DNA of 64,000 nt from positions 7,834,501 to 7,898,500 of the forward strand of contig CM076944.1 in the NCBI GenBank assembly GCA_039566865.1. The letters are read 5' to 3'. Shown piece after piece: positions 42,150 through 52,695 of the stretch (position 1 is its first letter; each line of letters opens with the position of its first letter). Source of the DNA: Aurelia coerulea. Taxonomy: Eukaryota; Cnidaria; Scyphozoa; Semaeostomeae; Ulmaridae. The position numbers were made by a program, and so were the translations under genes. Below the pieces are notes generated by a model. That model saw nothing but the letters and a program-made list of their open reading frames with translations. It was not told the DNA's origin and ran no database searches.

Positions 42150-43060
42150 AACTTTCAGGGCAACATTTTTTAATGAAGGAAAGGTCGCTGTTAATGGTGT
42201 TTCATATCACTTGTTGTCTACAATTCAAACAAAATTTGATCAGCCACGGTAATGGGGAGTGAAAAGTAGGCACGAGAAGACATTTAGAGATAACTACTCC
42301 AAAAGCATATTTTTCGACAAAATCCATTAGTGAGGCAAAAGAGGCTACTGTATTACCGTTGCTTCATATCATTTTTTGTTTATACTTCAAACCAAATTTG
42401 ATCAGCCACTGTAACGGGGAGTGCACGGGGGGGGGGGAGGGGGGGTTCTGGGCCAAATTTTGGATAGGGGTCTGCCGCGAGCATCTTCAAAATGGTACCG
42501 TTGGCTAGACTAATTTTTACGAAAATGATACCCTTGGCTAGACCAATTTGACCATTCTCTGGACCAATTTTTACGAAAACAGTGCCTTGGCTAGACCAAT
42601 TTTGACTATTTCCTCGACCAATATTGTCAGATTTGTACCAAATGACCAAATATGATATCATGACCGTTCGCTAGACCAATATTGTCAAAAATGATACCCT
42701 TGGCTAGACCGTTGCTGGCCAAGATTGCAAAAAAGTATACCCTTGGCTAGACTAGAAGTCCGAAAAAGTATACCCTTGCTCGCGGCACATCCCCAGGTAC
42801 CTTTACTATGGAAGAACCCCCCCCCCCCCCCCCGTGGTGGAGTGGACATCGAAGAAGATAAAGCAATTTGGAACTTTAAGAATAATCTTTGGGCCAAATT
42901 CTTTCAGCAAAGCAAAAGAAAATATAGTATTACTTTACGTTTCTTATCATTCTTTATCAATACTTCAAACAAAATTGAGCAGCCACTGTAACGAGGAGTG
43001 AACAGTGAACCCGGTAAAGCAATTTGCAGAAGCAAGTTTATTAGTGCACAATTTCTACTT
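42150..43060. repeat. Tandem array of about 175-bp units interrupted by a MITE
   Basis: Three diverged copies of a phrase like TTGATCAGCCACTGTAACGG and GGAGTGAA, preceded by CTTCAAAC, occur at about 42220-42260, 42390-42423 and 42960-43005. Removing the 413-bp MITE at 42424-42836 restores roughly regular spacing. Confidence 0.7.
42424..42836. mobile_element. hAT-like MITE with G-homopolymer ends and internal minisatellite, copy 1
   Basis: The ends are CACGGGGGGGGG...GGTTCT and AGAACCCCCC...CCGTG. Flanks GGGGAGTG (42416-42423) and GTGGAGTG (42837-42844) match at seven of eight bases. The interior repeats a unit of about 40-55 bases containing CCCTTGGCTAGACC. The second copy, inverted, is at 57797-58208. 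Confidence 0.88.
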
Positions 43061-44010
43061 TATCACCTAGCCAAACGCCGTTTTTCAGCAACATCAAAGG
43101 CTCAAGCCAACTCGAAATGTAACGGACAACCCCCGGGGATCTACCCTCTACGTTGATGCACCTTACAGTCCTTATTTGTATCTTTTAAACAGATAAACTG
43201 CAACTCGATTTAGCAAAGGATAATCCCTTTCTCAAGCAAAACAAGATGATCTTAAACATGGTTAAGGCTATCAAAACAGAATCCTCTCTTGTTAATCTCC
43301 ACGTTTCATATTGTTAGTATAATGTGGTCTTAATCCCCTTTCCAAAGTACATTTAAATAAAAATATATCTTGCAATACTTTGCAGACTTGCAGGGCATCT
43401 GCAGCATTGTTATTGGCTCCCGAATATTGTAAATAAAAACAGGAGAAGTCTGATTATGGGGAAAATCATTTCTAAAAAATAGAGCTCTAAATCGAACTGA
43501 ATTGCATCGTGTTATAAATAATGAGGGCTGTGCTTTACAGGCAACTAAAAACATGTCCTTTAAGATTGCGTAAAGAGTGAGCAAGCCTGTTGAGATGCAT
43601 GTCCTAGTCCACCATGATTACGAATGAACAACAACAACAACAGCATAAGAACATCTTCCCTTGTCAATAGAAGAAAACAAAAGGGGTTTTGAGTCTGTAC
43701 AAACAACAATCACGTTTGAGAAATCAAACAGCTTGAACAAGATTTAAGCCATTTAGTTCTGATGAGTCTTCTTAGCTTAGGTAGGGTCCAGCCATAGGTC
43801 CAGCACTGACTACGTGTCTTGGTCTATCTCATTCCACAACAGTGGCCCGTATACTTCCTCAACACTGCCTGTGGAAGCCTAGAACTTCTCGAATATTCTC
43901 GAACAGTTCGAATATCGTTCCAATCGTTTCATCTTCTCAGAAATTTTTAGAATTTTTAGTTTTTCAGTGTAATGGTAGACTTATCATCGATGGTATACAG
44001 AACTGGGCAT
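43061..44010. other. Stretch without recognisable feature
   Basis: A short CAACAACAACAACA run at about 43628-43642 is present. No gene or repeat pair was recognised. Confidence 0.5.
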
Positions 44011-44450
44011 GGCGAAATACACGTATTTCTTTTTATAAGAAACTGCCCATAAGAAACTCAACTCTCAGATCGCCAAAAAATTAAGAAACTCCAGTACTGG
44101 GAAAATATAAGTTAAGAAACTATTTATTTTGAAAAAGGAAATGCTAGGGTATTTCTACTTTACTTTCACTTGTTTCCTGTTTCCTGTTTCCTGTTTCCTG
44201 TTTCTTGTTTCCTGCTCCTGTTTCCTGTACTCGTAAGGTACTTGAGTAATGTCTAAACATTGGAAAAGCTTAAAAACCTATGTTTTGAAATGCTCACGAG
44301 GGCACAGGAAATGAGCACGAAGATTGGTATGGAACCTCTAAGAACTCGTAAGAAACTCTGAGTACTCAAAATCTGATAATTTTAAGAAACTTTCAGTATT
44401 GGCCCAAATTCCTAGTTACTTATAAAAAAAATACGTGTATTTATTTCGCC
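44011..44450. mobile_element. MITE rich in AAGAAACT, with heptamer minisatellite
   Basis: The ends are GGCGAAATACACGTATTTCT and the complement ending TATTTATTTCGCC. AAGAAACT or a near variant recurs about seven times inside in one direction. A TTTCCTG heptamer array lies at about 44171-44228. Related AAGAAACT-rich sequence lies at 35855-35950 and 58690-59040. Confidence 0.75.
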
Positions 44451-44639
44451 GGATACAGTAAGTACTTCTACAAAGAACCAAACAGATAGTAAGCCAAATA
44501 ATGATCTTTGCGGCAATCTGCACTCTAGCAAACTGCCACAGGGGAAGATGAACTGAAATTATTTCAAATCTTGGCCTGCCCTTAGCTTATCCCCTATTTT
44601 ATTCAACCAATGAATCAATCATTTGTCGTTTCTTTCGTT

Positions 44640-44762
44640 TCAAGGTAGCTTATTCATTAGCTGCACGTAGCTTATTCATTAGCTCGTAGCTTATTCATTC
44701 ATTCAATCGTATTCATTAGCTCGTAGCTCGTTGCAAGTAGCTTATTCATTAGCTGTTTCATA
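44640..44762. repeat. Irregular tandem repeat of TAGCTTATTCAT
   Basis: About six copies of TAGCTTATTCATTAGCT-like units occur with variable linkers. Confidence 0.8.
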
Positions 44763-45329
44763 CTGTCATAAAAGTTCATATTTCCAACAAATCGAATCAT
44801 TGAAAAATGTATGCATTTCACATCAACTGTGGAGACAAATTCATGAAGATTCTCCATGTGTCTGCCAGCTTACGCATAGACACAGTTATTATTCTCTTTT
44901 TTATTTTCATTGTAAAATTGGAATCTTAACTCATACAATGTTCAACTTGAGTGCGCAAAGATTCAACATGCTAAAAGATCGTCAGTCACGATTTAAAAAT
45001 CTGAACGGTAAACAAAGATTTGCAAACAAGGAAGAACCTTGTTTTACACCTTGGGCTAAAACTTTAGAATACGCACAATTTTTCAAAACGGTGATACAGA
45101 CTATTCAATTTGAATAACTAAGAATGCTTTGCTCTCTGTAGCTTTGATTTCCCCAGAACTTCAAAATATTTACAGCATTATTGTTAACTTACTAAAATTA
45201 CTGAGTTCTGATATTGAAAAATGGCGCAATGAAGACGGTTTATGCTCCTCCAAACATATCTCAATAGTATGCTTTGACCCATTGAGACATTTTGTCTCAC
45301 TTGGCGTTTCGAGCAATCTGTCCAAAATC

Positions 45330-45963
45330 TACCGGGTGAGTCAGAAAAAAGGATCCCCGCTTGGAAGGCCACTGCTCCATGAATATCAAAGCAATACTAT
45401 TGAAAAATGTCTTGTTTTATTGCCAATATGTTCAATTAGGTTCAGTAATTTACCCGGCCTTAATCGGCCATTCCTTCCCGTAGATATGGGTGATTTTTTT
45501 CAGAAAGCCCTTTCAAAAAACCTGCAAAAACGAATGAAAACAATGAGCACATTTCCTTCCTAAAATTGATGACACTCGCATAAATTCATGTATTTTGTCC
45601 TCTTGGGAGAATGGAATCCCCCTGAATAGGTCATCGATACCAGGGGGAGGACTTGTTCATCCTCCCAAGAGGATAGCACGTGCAAAAGCGTTCACAAGTC
45701 ATCGCTGTAAGGCCATTGTAAGGCAGAAATGTTAGGGAGATCTGTGCATGATTTTGGGCACGTTTTGAAGGTGTTTTGAAGAGGCTTTCTTGAGAAAACC
45801 CCTCATAATTTCAGAATGGAGTGGCCGATTTTCAGTCAGGTAAATTTTATAGTAGATTTGAACATTTCTACCATCAAACTATATATTTGCCGATATCATT
45901 GTCTTGATATCCAGGGAGCCGTGACCTTTCAAACGGGGATTCTTTTTTCTGACTCACCCGGTA
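45330..45963. mobile_element. TA-bounded MITE with CCGGGTGAGTCAG termini, complete copy
   Basis: The ends are TACCGGGTGAGTCAGAAAAA and the matching complement TTTTTCTGACTCACCCGGTA, with subterminal GGATCCCCG and CGGGGATTC. The 634-bp copy has both termini intact. The outer TA bases are consistent with insertion at TA. Confidence 0.88.
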
Positions 45964-45984
45964 GTAAAACCAGAGGTTCTTGTA

Positions 45985-46240
45985 TACGAGTTTAGCAATC
46001 ACAAAAATAATGCTTAACAACATGCTGCACGTTCCCATGTCTGTGCTCCATAATTCACATAATACATTAGGCCTCCCTCGGAGAAGAGACGGGCGAAAGA
46101 AAGACCACAACAACAGCTTATGTCCCCGCTGCTTAAGAAAATTAGGCTCGAATCCAGAAAGTATGAAAAGAATTTCACTAAAAAGGATTCACCTGATGAA
46201 TACCACATGTGTGAAAAATGCATGATAGAGAAGGTGCAGA
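45985..46240. repeat. Dispersed duplication, copy A
   Basis: It shares GAAAGAxAGACCAxAACA, AATTAGGCTC and CTGATGAxTACCACATGTGT with 46955-47160 in the same orientation at about 70-80% by eye. It starts right after the MITE. Confidence 0.65.
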
Positions 46241-46284
46241 ATGGCTAGACCCAGTATGAAGTCCCAGTTATCACAATCACAATA

Positions 46285-46313
46285 ACAACAACAACAACAA
46301 CAACAACAACATT
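46285..46313. repeat. AAC microsatellite
   Basis: Nine or so AAC units in a row. Confidence 0.95.
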
Positions 46314-46954
46314 TTTACAAATTGAATTGAATTCCTATTGGATGAACTGAGATTTTATGCTCCCTCGCAGTTGCGCATGTCATACAGGAATGGAGTGAAA
46401 ACATTGGGACTAGTGGAGTAAGTCTACAACATTGCAAAGGCATTGCAATTGCCACAGAACAAACCAACTGCTCTTCTCTCCACTCGATACATTTGGTCTT
46501 TATGAAGGAGAAAATGCTCACTAAAATTAATGCAAGTTCCAAGCCCATGCTCAGGGCTTCGCATAGATTTTGCCGCCTTTCAGTAGACTTACGACCTGAT
46601 TCCTCGTATTCTTTCAATGTTGTTAATCTGATACTTTTATCTCCTCTCCCACCATCTAATTCAATGAGCGATATTGTTGGGGATACGAATCGTCAAAGTT
46701 CAAAGCAACGGTCATCCCCCAAAAAGGAAACCTGTGATCATGCGCAGAAAGCATGTTTGGTTTTGTGGAGAGGATGTGGGCGGATAATCCGGCCACAATC
46801 CAAACAAGAATTAGCAAAGAGACAAAGAGATTCTCGCGCATGGTAATAGGTTTCCCAGCTGTTGATCTGCTTTGAACTTTACCAGCATAACAAAAGGCTC
46901 AGACAAAAGGGGCAGTCCTCGGTATCCTCATTGTACAACAAGATACTGAGACTG

Positions 46955-47160
46955 ATGTAATAAATATAGTATTTGAGAAAAGAAGGCCGAAAGATAGACC
47001 ATAACAGTAGCTCGTGCGTCATCTGCTTGGGGGAAATTAGGCTCTAAAACGAAACGAATCGTTACTGCATTGGAAAGCATCAAATGCATTTCGCTCAAAA
47101 GGATTTGCCTGATGAGTACCACATGTGTGAAAAGAGCATTTGAAAGAAGGCGTCAGATAT
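46955..47160. repeat. Dispersed duplication, copy B
   Basis: The partner of 45985-46240, with the same order of phrases about 965 bp downstream. Confidence 0.65.
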
Positions 47161-47489
47161 GAAAGAGAGTTTTATGTTATATAACTGTTGACAACACATA
47201 ATAAAGAATAACCCTTCCCCACTAAAAGTACCGTAATGTACTGTATGTCTCTTCAAGTGCATATACGTATTCATATTTTTGTGAGGCATAACCCCATAAC
47301 CAACAAGTCTAAGTTAGAAGAAACTTGCGAAAAATATTTCATCAGACACTGTCCACATCAAACCATGATAAGAATATGAGCTGAAGGAGAAGTAGCCATG
47401 TCCCCAAGGAATAAGTTATTCCTCGGGAAGTGTGGCTGGACAACAGACTAAAAGAGAAGAGATGAGAAGATAAACAAGTATCCATATTT

Positions 47490-47665
47490 ACGGTAATGGC
47501 TCAGAGGTAGCGCGCCAGACTACCAATCTGAAGGTTGATGGAAGCAAAGGTTAGGAAGATCCTCAGATCGTTTGAGAAATTTCCCTTCCTAATGGTCACA
47601 TCAAGAGGAAGGACAAGGCGATTGTTTCGATAAACTTAGCTTCTCAATGGCCTACAACTACCTTT
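47490..47665 (+). repeat. tRNA-derived SINE of a second family, plus copy
   Basis: It contains TGGCTCAGAGGTAGCGCG (box A-like) and CAGACTACCAATCTGAAGG, shared with the minus copy at 24340-24556, and then GAGGAAGGACAAGG and CGATAAACTTAG. Box B is not preserved. Confidence 0.65.
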
Positions 47666-48455
47666 ATTTTGGTAAATAAGGTACTTAACAAGAAATTGTA
47701 AAAAGATTCGGATGCAAAAAACGACAAGATTTAGCACACTGAGGCCTTTCTGACTTATGTCATCATCAGAGTATGACTTTAAAACAATCGGAAAATCTTG
47801 CAATATTTAAAAGAAAAGAAAAAACTGGACACTAGACTGTAACTGTCGACTTTGCAAAATATATATTGCAGATTTGGGGTATCTATCGTTTATTTCATAA
47901 TTTTCTATTGTATATGGTATTATGTATATAGGTAAATAGTTCGCTTTAATTAGCTGTAGTTAGCTACTTTTTCCTGTTGCCAACTGTAAATAAAATCATT
48001 TATTATATTATTATATATTAACTCTCTCTCCGCTTCATTATTACGAAGATACAAGATATCTGACCCCGTGTTGTTGGTCTCTATCCGAGAAGCGCCCAAA
48101 GAGAGGCCTAAGGTACTGTTTTTGGTGTGCATGTGGCCTGATATTATTATATATTAAAACTACCTTTAGATGTCAGGTAGAATGAAGATAAATCAGTGTC
48201 TGCATGGTCAATGGAAAAGCATCAAAGACTGTAATGTTTATTCTGTTGATTGTATTATTTTGGATCTAACTGTAAAAGCTCTATTAAGTACATAGGTGGA
48301 CTTATTTAATTTCGGCCACTCCAAAGTGGGGGGGGGGGGCTTAAAAGAGAGGGGCTTATTAGAGAGGGCTGCTTATTCACAAAATCAAATGACAAGGATA
48401 TATATAATATGATAGCTTTTCAATTCTTTTACCCCATATTTTGCGGACTAAACAT

Positions 48456-48460
48456 ACAAT
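48456..48460. repeat. Target site duplication, left
   Basis: ACAAT immediately precedes the 5' LTR and recurs immediately after the 3' LTR. Confidence 0.93.
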
Positions 48461-48608
48461 TGTTATGTGTTGTTGTTGTATGGACTGGGAACGAACAAGT
48501 GTTGTTGTGGTTGTTGAATGAAACGCGTGTCTGGCATGTCGGCCTTCGATGATGAAGTGATTATAGTTGCGTTTACAAAATGAGTAGTTACTGCTTACAT
48601 ACTTAACA
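48461..48608 (+). repeat. 5' LTR
   Basis: 148 bp, starting TGTTATGTGTTG and ending CTTACATACTTAACA. It is identical base for base to 53532-53679. Its last A is also the first base of the gag-pol ATG. Confidence 0.95.
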
Positions 48609-51600
48609 TGGCGACGAGTACGTTTTCGGACCCATTCCTTATTACTCCTGGTGAGCCACCGATACCATGGCGTCGATGGATACGGATGTTTGAAACGTTT
48701 ATGGTTGCATCTGGAGCCTCGGAATTTTCTCCCGATCGGAAGAAATCTTTGTTGCTGTACAGCTTGGGGAGAGAAGGCCAAAGATTGGTTTACGCATCAA
48801 ATTCAGAGGAGAAAATTAAAGCGACGAAATATGAAGAAATACTGGAGTTACTTGCTATTCAGTTTATGCCAAAGGCCAACGTGGTAGCTGAAAGATTTAA
48901 ATTTCGAAAAAGAGAACAATTTCCAGGGGAGTCTGTTGACAATTACGTTGCCGCTCTACGTGAATTAGCTTCGACATGCAACTTTAAATCAATGGAAAAT
49001 GAAATGATTCGTGACCAATTTATTGAAAAGACAGCACATCAAAGAATTCGGGAGAGATTGTTATTGGAAACTTATTCGTTGGATAAAGCTATAGAAATTG
49101 CAAGACAACTTGAAAGTGGGATGAAAGAAGCGAAGTTACTGTCGGAATCTAAAGTGGAAATTCCAGATTGTACAGAAAGTATACAAGTTGTTAGTTCAAA
49201 AAATAGCTTGGGTAAAGTAAATCAGAAATGTTTTTGCTGTGGACTGGGGGGTCACTTTGCAAAAAACCCTAACTGTCCAGCTCTAAATGCAGTATGCAGG
49301 AAATGCAACAAAAAGGGGCACTTTGAAAGAGTTTGCAGGTCTGTTAGCCAAATAAGGAGAATTTCTACAACTGCCAACAATGAGGATATGGATAAGTTTT
49401 CTTCACCCCAAATTTTGAAAGTTGGGGATCAACCCAACAAAATGCCATATCTTAATTGCCAAGTTCTTGTCAACGGAAAGCCTTTGTTTATGGTTATAGA
49501 TACTGGTGCAGCTGTCTCAATATTGAATGAAAAGCTTTACAAGAGACATTTTGCTGAATTCAAACTGCAACCAGCAACAGTGAACCTGGTGAATTATGAT
49601 CATTCAAACCTAGAAGTTAAGGGCTGCTTCAATACTTCCCTTACATATAATGACAAAACAATAGATTGCAATCTTTACATAGCAAATGGGCCATCCTTGC
49701 TGGGATTAGACATATTTAAAGCATTGGGGTTACAGATAGAATCAAAGGGAGTCCAAACTGTTAAAATGGATGATACGGAAGGATTGCTACAAGAGTTTAA
49801 TCAACTGTTTGAAGGAATAGGATGTGCAACTAAGTTTCAGCATCGTTCTGAGCTACTCTCAGAAGCAGTTCCAGTAGCTCATAAGGCAAGACCCGTACCA
49901 TTTGCTCTTCAAGAGGAACTTGATCAGGAAATCAATGCACTACTCGATGAAGGAATTATCGAGAAAATTGGTACTGCTGATTGGATTAGTCCAATTGTCC
50001 TGACCAAGCGTAAAAATGGCAAAATACGTCTTTGTGTGGACTTGAGATCTGTGAATCAAAACATCGTGCAAATGAGATATCCACTGCCAAATATTGAAAC
50101 ACTGCTCGCTTCAGTAAAAGATGCAAATTATGTAACAAAATTAGATTTAAAGTCAGCGTACCACCAGCTTCCCCTTCATGAGGATACAAAGAAGTTGATG
50201 GCTTTTACTACTCCCTTAGGAAACTTCAGGTATTGTAGAGGGACATTTGGCCTAAGTGATATGCCTGGATCTTTTCAAAGAATGATGGATATTATTCTTG
50301 CTGGGTGCGAAGGAGCATTGTGGTTTCTTGATGACATCATAGTTGTAAGTGCTACAAAGGAGCAACATTTGCAGCGACTGAAGGAAGTTTTTACACGACT
50401 ATCAGATAATGGACTAACGTTGAACAAAGAAAAATGTGTGTTTTGTGCTGAAGAGCTAGAATGGCTAGGTGTTAAGATATCTAGCAAAGGAATTTCAATG
50501 TTACCTGACAATATCAAGGCAATTGAAGAGATAAGAGAACCCAAAGATGTCACAGAGTTAAGATCACTACTGGGGTTACTCAATCACTATGCTAAGTTCC
50601 TGCCTCCTAAGTATTCAGAATTGATTGAGCCAGTAAGGAAGTTAACTAGGGCAGAGACACCATGGGTTTGGGGAGAGGAACAGAAAGAATGCTTGCAAAA
50701 AGTAAAATCACAAATCATTAAGCCACCAGTCCTTGCATTTTTCAACCCAAAAGCTGAGACTTTTGTAACAACAGATGCTTCTGTTGTTGGCCTAGAAGCT
50801 GAACTTTCGCAGCGTCAAGAAGATGGTACAATACGACCAGTTGCATTTTCATCAAGGACACTTTCAACTACAGAGAGGAAATACAGCATTGGAGAGCTTG
50901 AAGCCTTAGCATGCATTTGGGCTTGTGAAAAATGGGATAGATATTTGATGGGCAAGCCATTTGTGCTCATCACTGATCATAAGTCATTAGTCACTTTCCT
51001 ACAATCATCAGAAGGCAATGGTTGCAAACCTTTACGTTTAGCAAGATGGTCCGCACGATTATTGCGGTATACTTTCAGAGTAGTGTACAAAAGTTCAACT
51101 CAGAATGTTGTTGCTGATGCACTATCAAGGCTGCCGATTCCAACACCTGTGAGTGATGAATCTATGGATGATGAAGCAGCGATTTGCAGTATTCTTTCTC
51201 AACCACTTGCAATTTTACCAGAACAGCTTTCAAAGGAGACCATTTCGGATCCTGTACTGAAACAAGTTGTGGACATTTTGCAAACAAAGTGGCCAGAGAG
51301 AAAGGAAATTCCAAAGGAAATTTTGCCATATTACAATATTCGAAATGAACTTTACTTGTGGGGAGATCAATGTATAGGAAGAGGGATGAGGGCAGTAATA
51401 CCTGCATCGTTACAAGGACAAGTGCTACAATTAATACATGAGGGTCATTTTGGCATAGTTAAATGCAAACAAAGAATGAGAGCACTAGCTTGGTGGCCTA
51501 AAGTAGATGAACATTGTGAGAGTTTTGTCAGAAATTGTGTTGCTTGCGCAAAGTCTGATAAATCAGCTTCTCAGTCAACAGTACCATTGAAACCTACTCC

Positions 51601-52564
51601 TTTTCCAGACAGTCCCTGGAAGGAGTTGAGCATTGATATTATGGGCCCAATTGAGTCTGCACCAAGAGGTTTCAGATATTTGGTGGTGCTGCATGATTTT
51701 TATTCAAAATGGCCAGAAGCCCTAGCGTCAGATAACGTTGACACAAAAGTTATAACTGATTTCTTACAGAATCGGTTTGCAACATGGGGAGTTCCAGAAA
51801 AAGTTGTATCAGACAATGGACCTCAATTTATAAGTGAAGAGTTTGAGTCCTTCATGAAAGTTTATGGTATAGAGCATAAGCCTACACCAATATACAGCCC
51901 TCAATCAAATGGAGCTGTCGAGCGTCTTAACCAAACTATCAAGAATTTGTTACAAGTCGGAATAAAGGATGGATTACAATGGAGAGAGAATTTATCAAAT
52001 GTGCTACTAGCTATACGTAGCACACCCCACAGTACTACAAAGGAATCACCTTTTCAAATGATGACAGGAAGAGAGATGAGAGTAAAATTATCAGCATTGC
52101 AACCTACAGGTGTACAAGGAAAGGAAGTACAAAGAACAGATGCTGTCAGGAAAAGAGTTGTAGAAGTGCAAAAGAAAAGCAAAGACCGTTATGATGCAAG
52201 GTTTACCACCAAGGCTAATAGATTCAAGAAAGGTGATATTGTGCGCATCAAACTTCCATCAAGACAAAAGAAACTAGCCAGCAAATACTCAGACCCGATC
52301 CGTGTTGAAGATGTTACACAATCTACAGTTACAACAGAGGACGGAAAGAAATGGCATGCCAACAGAATTGTGCCATATTTTGAAAGAGAACACATTGAAA
52401 CAGACAAAGGTATACCATGGTTCCCAAATAATGAGTTGCAAAGTGATAGGGACATTGCAAGTAGAGGAATAGAAGAACCAGGGCATTTTTTAAGGATTTT
52501 TGAGTGGTGGGGCATTTGTCAAAAGGGCCCACGCTCACTACCAGAAACTGTACAGGGTTTATAA
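48608..52564 (+). CDS. Gag-Pol polyprotein of Ty3/gypsy-type retrotransposon
   Basis: 1,318 codons in one frame with no stop or frameshift. Approximate residues: Gag capsid-like region 1-200; two zinc knuckles 208-243, the first with unusual spacing (CFCCGLGGHF, then six residues to the last Cys) and the second regular (CRKCNKKGHFERVC); aspartic protease DTGA at 298-301; reverse transcriptase about 440-620 with KLDLKSAYHQ and the active-site box FLDD instead of the more usual YLDD; RNase H about 720-840 with TDAS, GELEAL and ITDHK; integrase zinc finger H-x2-H ... C-x2-C about 944-980 and catalytic D1010, D1069, E1105 (the last two 35 residues apart). The start is chosen because MATSTFSDPF leads into PGEPPIPWRRW, a conserved-looking Gag N-terminus. 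All catalytic residues are present, so the element could be active; this is inferred from sequence alone. Confidence 0.95.
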   Translation: MATSTFSDPFLITPGEPPIPWRRWIRMFETFMVASGASEFSPDRKKSLLLYSLGREGQRLVYASNSEEKIKATKYEEILELLAIQFMPKANVVAERFKFRKREQFPGESVDNYVAALRELASTCNFKSMENEMIRDQFIEKTAHQRIRERLLLETYSLDKAIEIARQLESGMKEAKLLSESKVEIPDCTESIQVVSSKNSLGKVNQKCFCCGLGGHFAKNPNCPALNAVCRKCNKKGHFERVCRSVSQIRRISTTANNEDMDKFSSPQILKVGDQPNKMPYLNCQVLVNGKPLFMVIDTGAAVSILNEKLYKRHFAEFKLQPATVNLVNYDHSNLEVKGCFNTSLTYNDKTIDCNLYIANGPSLLGLDIFKALGLQIESKGVQTVKMDDTEGLLQEFNQLFEGIGCATKFQHRSELLSEAVPVAHKARPVPFALQEELDQEINALLDEGIIEKIGTADWISPIVLTKRKNGKIRLCVDLRSVNQNIVQMRYPLPNIETLLASVKDANYVTKLDLKSAYHQLPLHEDTKKLMAFTTPLGNFRYCRGTFGLSDMPGSFQRMMDIILAGCEGALWFLDDIIVVSATKEQHLQRLKEVFTRLSDNGLTLNKEKCVFCAEELEWLGVKISSKGISMLPDNIKAIEEIREPKDVTELRSLLGLLNHYAKFLPPKYSELIEPVRKLTRAETPWVWGEEQKECLQKVKSQIIKPPVLAFFNPKAETFVTTDASVVGLEAELSQRQEDGTIRPVAFSSRTLSTTERKYSIGELEALACIWACEKWDRYLMGKPFVLITDHKSLVTFLQSSEGNGCKPLRLARWSARLLRYTFRVVYKSSTQNVVADALSRLPIPTPVSDESMDDEAAICSILSQPLAILPEQLSKETISDPVLKQVVDILQTKWPERKEIPKEILPYYNIRNELYLWGDQCIGRGMRAVIPASLQGQVLQLIHEGHFGIVKCKQRMRALAWWPKVDEHCESFVRNCVACAKSDKSASQSTVPLKPTPFPDSPWKELSIDIMGPIESAPRGFRYLVVLHDFYSKWPEALASDNVDTKVITDFLQNRFATWGVPEKVVSDNGPQFISEEFESFMKVYGIEHKPTPIYSPQSNGAVERLNQTIKNLLQVGIKDGLQWRENLSNVLLAIRSTPHSTTKESPFQMMTGREMRVKLSALQPTGVQGKEVQRTDAVRKRVVEVQKKSKDRYDARFTTKANRFKKGDIVRIKLPSRQKKLASKYSDPIRVEDVTQSTVTTEDGKKWHANRIVPYFEREHIETDKGIPWFPNNELQSDRDIASRGIEEPGHFLRIFEWWGICQKGPRSLPETVQGL
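48609..48618 (+). other. Primer binding site, tRNA-Ser-like
   Basis: TGGCGACGAG follows the LTR directly. It is complementary to the 3' end CTCGTCGCCA expected of animal tRNA-Ser(GCT) with CCA added. It lies inside gag codons 1 to 4. Confidence 0.75.
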
Positions 52565-52695
52565 GACAGGTGCTTCAGATGTTGATATACGCTAAAAAAT
52601 CCAGGTATTAATGCAAGGGCTAGATGGGTTGTTTCAAACATGTATCTTGAAGGCATCTTTTTGGTTAAGATGCGTTCTTACCAAGGACATTTGCT

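Noticed and set aside
42380..42897. Repetitive minus-strand ORFs with phrases such as IGLAKGIIFVKI, as a repeat protein
   Set aside because: They are translations of the minisatellite inside the G-run MITE. The same peptides appear at 57911-58200 in the second copy.
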